Positions 5,493 through 8,347 of a stretch of 8,347 nucleotides of DNA are shown here, in pieces. Below the pieces are notes generated by a model that did no database searches, had not been told where the DNA came from, and was given only the letters and a program-made list of their open reading frames with translations. The position numbers were made by a program, and so were the translations under genes. How positions within the stretch are numbered: position 1 is the stretch's first letter; each line of letters begins with the position of its first letter. The stretch comes from Methanolinea sp. UBA473 (GTDB taxonomy: Archaea; Halobacteriota; Methanomicrobia; Methanomicrobiales; Methanospirillaceae): assembly GCA_002509495.1 (NCBI GenBank), contig DAEV01000075.1, positions 1-8,347 of the forward strand. The letters are read 5' to 3'.

Positions 5493-5840
5493 ACATCTCC
5501 CGGGGGTCGGCCCCTCGATCGGGTATCACGATACGAATCCCTGGTGGATGGATGGTCCCCTGGTCGAATGCCACTGATCACCGAAAACCGATCCTCCCTC
5601 AAAGGAGATCCTGTATCGGCAGGGGATCCGTGCGCGCGAGACCGCCCTCCGGGATCACGGGACAAATGGCTCAAAGGTCCCAAAAAATCAAGAATATAGC
5701 GCATTCTGATGGATCTCTGCGATTTTCCATCGTTTTCATACCGCAGATCCTTTCCTGTGTTCGAACAACAACGGTTTTAAAAAACGGGTGCAAGGGTACA
5801 TAATCTCAACAGAAGCATAGGGCCCCAGGGATGATGGTGC
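5493..5840. other. gene-free stretch upstream of gatC
   Basis: I see no credible coding frame in these 348 bases. They contain a GGGG-TCGG-CCCC hairpin at 5503-5514 that may end the upstream transcript, a GTATC-AC-GATAC inverted repeat at 5523-5534, and an AT-rich half (from about 5670) that holds the likely gatC promoter. No tRNA fold is recognised. The length exceeds what a promoter needs, so a leader or small RNA remains possible. Confidence 0.4.
5775..5784 (+). promoter_or_regulatory. TATA box of the gatCAB operon
   Basis: TTTTAAAAAA in the context ACGGTTTTAAAAAACGGG is the strongest TATA-like element in the gap. It lies about 60 bases before gatC, predicting a leader of about 33 bases. 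TACATAAT at 5797-5804 is an alternative. Confidence 0.45.
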
Positions 5841-6110
5841 ATGGTATCTGAAAACGACGTGGAACATATCGCGGAGCTCGCCGACATCGCGATAGAACGG
5901 GACGAACTGGAGGGATTCACCACCCGTTTCAACGAGATCCTCGAATATTTCGACCTGCTGGACCAGGTGCAGGGGGAGGCATCAACCGGGCCTGAGACCT
6001 GCAACATCCTCCGCGGGGACGAGGTGGAACCCTCCCTTCCGCAGGATTCGGTGCTCGCGAACGCGAGGGAGAAGGAAGAAGGATTCTTCAAGGCCCCGCG
6101 GGTGATGTGA
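5841..6110 (+). CDS. gatC: aspartyl/glutamyl-tRNA amidotransferase subunit C
   Basis: The 89-residue product matches GatC in length and pattern. It has an N-terminal helix with the IAELADIAIERDE segment (10-22), then TRFNEILEYFDLLDQV (28-43), and a C-terminal stretch rich in D/E that ends FFKAPRVM, the usual '(F)xVPRVl' close. GatC is a small scaffold that wraps around GatA and GatB and stabilises the heterotrimer; it has no catalytic residues. It is the first gene of a gatC-gatA-gatB operon, with its stop overlapping the gatA start region. Upstream GGGATGAT (5828-5835) is a fair ribosome site for ATG 5841; the ATGs at 5831 and 5834 are in frames that stop soon or do not match the family. Confidence 0.95.
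   Translation: MVSENDVEHIAELADIAIERDELEGFTTRFNEILEYFDLLDQVQGEASTGPETCNILRGDEVEPSLPQDSVLANAREKEEGFFKAPRVM
6101..6106 (+). promoter_or_regulatory. Shine-Dalgarno site of gatA inside gatC
   Basis: GGTGAT is a perfect match to the archaeal anti-Shine-Dalgarno core and lies inside the last codons of gatC. Spacing to ATG 6110 is short (3 bases). GTG 6107 would directly abut it, which disfavours GTG as the start. Confidence 0.4.
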
Positions 6111-7414
6111 TGGAGAAAGAGATCCTCTCTTTTCACCCGGACGACAGGTTCCACGCATTCCTGACCACCGTTCCGGAAGCCCCGTTTTCCAGGGGGCGGC
6201 TTTCGGGGATCCCGGTGGCGGTCAAGGACAACATCTCGACCGCCGGGATCGAGACGACCTGCGCTTCCAGGATCCTCAAAGGGTACATCCCGCCCTACGA
6301 TGCCACGGTAGTCGGACTCCTCCGGAAGGAAGGGGCAGCAATCGTGGGAAAAACAAACCTGGACGAGTTCGGGATGGGCACCACCACCGAGAACTCCGCG
6401 TTCGGCCCTACGCTCAATCCTGCCGACCCCTCCCGCGTGCCCGGAGGCTCCTCGGGCGGCAGCGCTGCAGCGATCGCGGCAGGGATGGTCCCGATGGCTC
6501 TCGGGACGGACACGGGGGGATCCATTCGCTGCCCGGCCGCCTTCTGCGGGATCGTCGGATTAAAACCGACCTATGGCCGCGTCTCCCGTTACGGCCTGAT
6601 CGCCTATGCCAACTCCCTCGAGCAGATCGGACCCATGGCCGGGACCGTAACGGATACAAACCTCTTGATGGAGGTCATCTCCGGGTACGACCCGCGCGAC
6701 TCCACTTCGGTCGACCGGCCTTACCGGCACACTCCAACCCCGGAGATCAGGGGTGTCCGGATCGGAGTGCCGGAAGAGTTCTTCGGGGAGGGTGTCGACC
6801 CCAGGGTTGCCTCGGTCGTCTGGGAGGCGATATCCCTTCTCGAACGGAAGGGCGCCGAGGTGATCACCTGCCGGATGCCGAGCATGGCCTACGCCCTGGC
6901 CGCTTACTACGTGACCTGCACGAGCGAGGCGAGCTCCAACCTTGCACGGTTCGACGGCATCCGGTACGGGACCCCTCCCGATACCAAAAAAACATGGCAC
7001 GAGTCGTTCCAGGAGCGGCGGAGACAGGGATTCGGAGAGGAGGTCCGGAGGAGGATCCTGCTGGGGACGTTCGCCCTCTCATCCGGTTACTACGGCAAGT
7101 ACTATGCCAAGGCCCAGGCCGCCCGCGGAAACGTCCGGGCCGACTACGAACGCCTCTTCTCCGAGGTCGACGTCCTCGCAGGCCCGACCATGCCCACCGT
7201 CGCGTTCAGGCTCGGCGAGAAGAGCGACCCCCTCTCCATGTACCTCTCCGACATTCTCACCGTCCCGGCAAACCTTGCCGGTGTCCCGGCGGTCTCCGTG
7301 CCGTGCGGGACGCTGGACGGTCTCCCGGTCGGCCTCCAGATCACGGGCCGCTGGTTCGAAGAGGAGCAGGTGATGGACGTGGCCTACGCGTACGAACAGG
7401 GGGCAAAGCCATGA
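6110..7414 (+). CDS. gatA: aspartyl/glutamyl-tRNA amidotransferase subunit A (glutaminase)
   Basis: This is the amidase-signature subunit that hydrolyses glutamine and passes ammonia through a tunnel to GatB. The Ser-cisSer-Lys triad is visible: K39 in PVAVKDN, S114 in PGGSSGGSAAA, and the nucleophile S138 in DTGGSIRCPA. The spacing K39-S114-S138 equals that of Staphylococcus aureus GatA (79, 154, 178). The family motif GLKPTYGRVSRYGL (150-163) follows. At 434 residues it is shorter than bacterial GatA (about 485), mainly at the N-terminus, as is usual for archaeal forms. I chose ATG 6110, which overlaps the gatC stop as TGATG; GTG 6107 would add one residue. The gene overlaps gatB by ATGA at 7411-7414, so translation is probably coupled and subunit ratios kept. 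In archaea this enzyme mostly makes Asn-tRNA(Asn), while GatDE makes Gln-tRNA(Gln). Confidence 0.95.
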   Translation: MEKEILSFHPDDRFHAFLTTVPEAPFSRGRLSGIPVAVKDNISTAGIETTCASRILKGYIPPYDATVVGLLRKEGAAIVGKTNLDEFGMGTTTENSAFGPTLNPADPSRVPGGSSGGSAAAIAAGMVPMALGTDTGGSIRCPAAFCGIVGLKPTYGRVSRYGLIAYANSLEQIGPMAGTVTDTNLLMEVISGYDPRDSTSVDRPYRHTPTPEIRGVRIGVPEEFFGEGVDPRVASVVWEAISLLERKGAEVITCRMPSMAYALAAYYVTCTSEASSNLARFDGIRYGTPPDTKKTWHESFQERRRQGFGEEVRRRILLGTFALSSGYYGKYYAKAQAARGNVRADYERLFSEVDVLAGPTMPTVAFRLGEKSDPLSMYLSDILTVPANLAGVPAVSVPCGTLDGLPVGLQITGRWFEEEQVMDVAYAYEQGAKP

Positions 7415-8347
7415 CCAACATCCCGGATGAGGGTAGTGTGGATCTGCAGAGAGCAGGGCAGCCTGCAACCATGGGGTTGGACTTTTCCGACGACGAGGTG
7501 ATCATCGGCCTGGAGATCCACTGCCAGCTGGATACCAGGACCAAGCTCTTCTGCGGTTGCTCCTCGGACTTCCGGGATGATGATCCCAACACCCACGTCT
7601 GCCCGGTCTGCCTGGGGCTCCCAGGCTCTCTTCCCCGCGTGAATAAAAAGGCGATCGAGTTTGCACTCAGGGTCGGGAAGGCACTGAACTGCACGATCCT
7701 TGAAGAATCGGTGTTTGCCCGGAAAAATTACTTTTACCCCGACCTGAATAAAGGGTTCCAGATCACCCAGTATGACCGGCCCCTTGCCGTGAACGGGTAC
7801 CTTGACATCGAGGGCGAGTCCGATGAGAAACGGATCAGGATCACCCGGGTCCACGTAGAAGAGGATCCCGGTCGGCTCGTGCACAAGGGAGGCACGGACA
7901 GGCCAAAGTATACCCTCGTGGATTATAACCGGGCGGGGATTCCCCTCATCGAGATCGTGACCGAACCCGACATGCGGTCCCCGAAAGAGGCCAGGAGGTT
8001 CCTTAACAAGCTCCGGGCGACTCTCGAGTACCTTGGAGTGTTCGACTCCGAGAAGGAGGGATCCCTCCGGGTCGATGCAAACATCTCCATCCAGCCGAAA
8101 GGCTGGTTTGAGCGGGAAGGGAAAGGGAAGGAAGGCCGCGGGAGGGTGGAAGTGAAGAATATTTCCTCCTACAAGGGAGTTGAGAAAGCGCTCACCTTTG
8201 AAGTGACCCGGCAGAAGAACGCATTGCGGAGGGGCCAGAAGATGGAATCCGCAACCCGGCACTTTGTGGAGGCGAGGGGTGTCACCACTGCGTCCCGGAG
8301 CAAGGAGATGGAGCAGGATTACCGGTACTTCCCGGAACCTGACCTCC
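7411..8347 (+). CDS. gatB: aspartyl/glutamyl-tRNA amidotransferase subunit B, partial (C-terminus beyond right edge)
   Basis: The frame is open from ATG 7411 to the window end (312 codons, no stop). GatB phosphorylates the Asp or Glu on misacylated tRNA and amidates it with ammonia from GatA. VIIGLEIHCQL (30-40) opens the GatB cradle domain; FCGC (47-50) and CPVC (64-67) supply the four Cys of the family's zinc site. Further family motifs are ARKNYFYPDLNKGFQITQYD (103-122), RVHVEEDPGRLVH (146-158), DYNRAGIPLIEIVTEPD (171-187), and RVEVKNISSYKGV (245-257). The tail domains that bind tRNA (GatB/YqeY) lie outside the window. The start at 7411 overlaps the gatA stop (ATGA) and gives 29 residues before VIIGLE, longer than usual; ATG 7471 (Met21) is a credible alternative. 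A charged, Gly/Lys/Glu-rich insertion at about 228-244 interrupts the strand leading to RVEVKN. Confidence 0.93.
   Translation, partial: MTNIPDEGSVDLQRAGQPATMGLDFSDDEVIIGLEIHCQLDTRTKLFCGCSSDFRDDDPNTHVCPVCLGLPGSLPRVNKKAIEFALRVGKALNCTILEESVFARKNYFYPDLNKGFQITQYDRPLAVNGYLDIEGESDEKRIRITRVHVEEDPGRLVHKGGTDRPKYTLVDYNRAGIPLIEIVTEPDMRSPKEARRFLNKLRATLEYLGVFDSEKEGSLRVDANISIQPKGWFEREGKGKEGRGRVEVKNISSYKGVEKALTFEVTRQKNALRRGQKMESATRHFVEARGVTTASRSKEMEQDYRYFPEPDL

Noticed and set aside
4669..5574. Long minus-strand frame opposite the synthetase-like gene
   Set aside because: Arg/Pro/Ser/Gly-rich antisense shadow of a GC-rich gene.
5493..5840. A tRNA in the gap before gatC
   Set aside because: Some GGTCGAAT-like words resemble a T-arm but no acceptor, D-arm or anticodon stem could be fitted.
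5828..5850. C/D-box guide RNA overlapping the gatC start
   Set aside because: ATGATGG and CTGA resemble C and D boxes, but the C box has a mismatch, the spacing is too short, and no second box pair is present.
1..8347. CRISPR array, insertion sequence or prophage
   Set aside because: No regularly spaced direct repeats, transposase motifs or phage structural genes were seen.

Overview
The window looks like chromosomal DNA of a GC-rich euryarchaeon, most likely a methanogen of the Methanomicrobiales. I infer this from an archaeal-type gatC-gatA-gatB operon, a class III (archaeal) type IV pilin signal on a surface protein, Shine-Dalgarno sequences of the GGTGAT/GGAG kind combined with AT-rich TATA-like boxes, and T-tract terminators. 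The order-level placement rests on recognition, not on a search.

Layout. (1) Bases 1-694, minus strand: the N-terminal part of an uncharacterised multi-pass membrane protein that runs off the left edge. (2) A 160-base divergent intergenic region with a GC palindrome. (3) 855-2168, plus strand: a 437-residue membrane protein joining a potassium-channel-like pore to a second half that resembles the S component of ECF vitamin transporters. (4) 2209-2532, minus strand: a solitary MazF/PemK-like gene, convergent with the channel gene and with no visible antitoxin. (5) 2748-3989, minus strand: an archaeal pilin-like secreted protein with a C-terminal LamG (concanavalin-like) domain and a T-rich terminator. 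(6) 4114-4410, plus strand, divergent from the pilin-like gene: a tiny secreted/anchored protein whose C-terminus looks like a Gram-positive LPXTG sorting signal. (7) 4509-5492, plus strand: an asparagine-synthetase-like protein that keeps the ATP-dependent synthetase domain but only the end of the glutaminase domain. (8) About 350 bases without a gene. (9) 5841 to the right edge, plus strand: gatC, gatA and gatB, overlapping head to tail, for Asp/Glu-tRNA amidotransferase; gatB is cut by the window end.

How they fit. The right third concerns amide nitrogen: GatCAB makes amidated aminoacyl-tRNA (in archaea mainly Asn-tRNA), and the neighbouring synthetase-like protein uses the same kind of beta-aspartyl activation chemistry but has no glutaminase nucleophile. 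The middle is a small cell-surface pair, pilin-LamG plus LPXTG-like peptide, read from a shared 124-base divergent promoter region. The left side holds membrane proteins of unknown physiology. The most unusual items are the channel/S-component fusion, the LPXTG-like miniprotein in an archaeal setting, and the synthetase with a remnant glutaminase domain.
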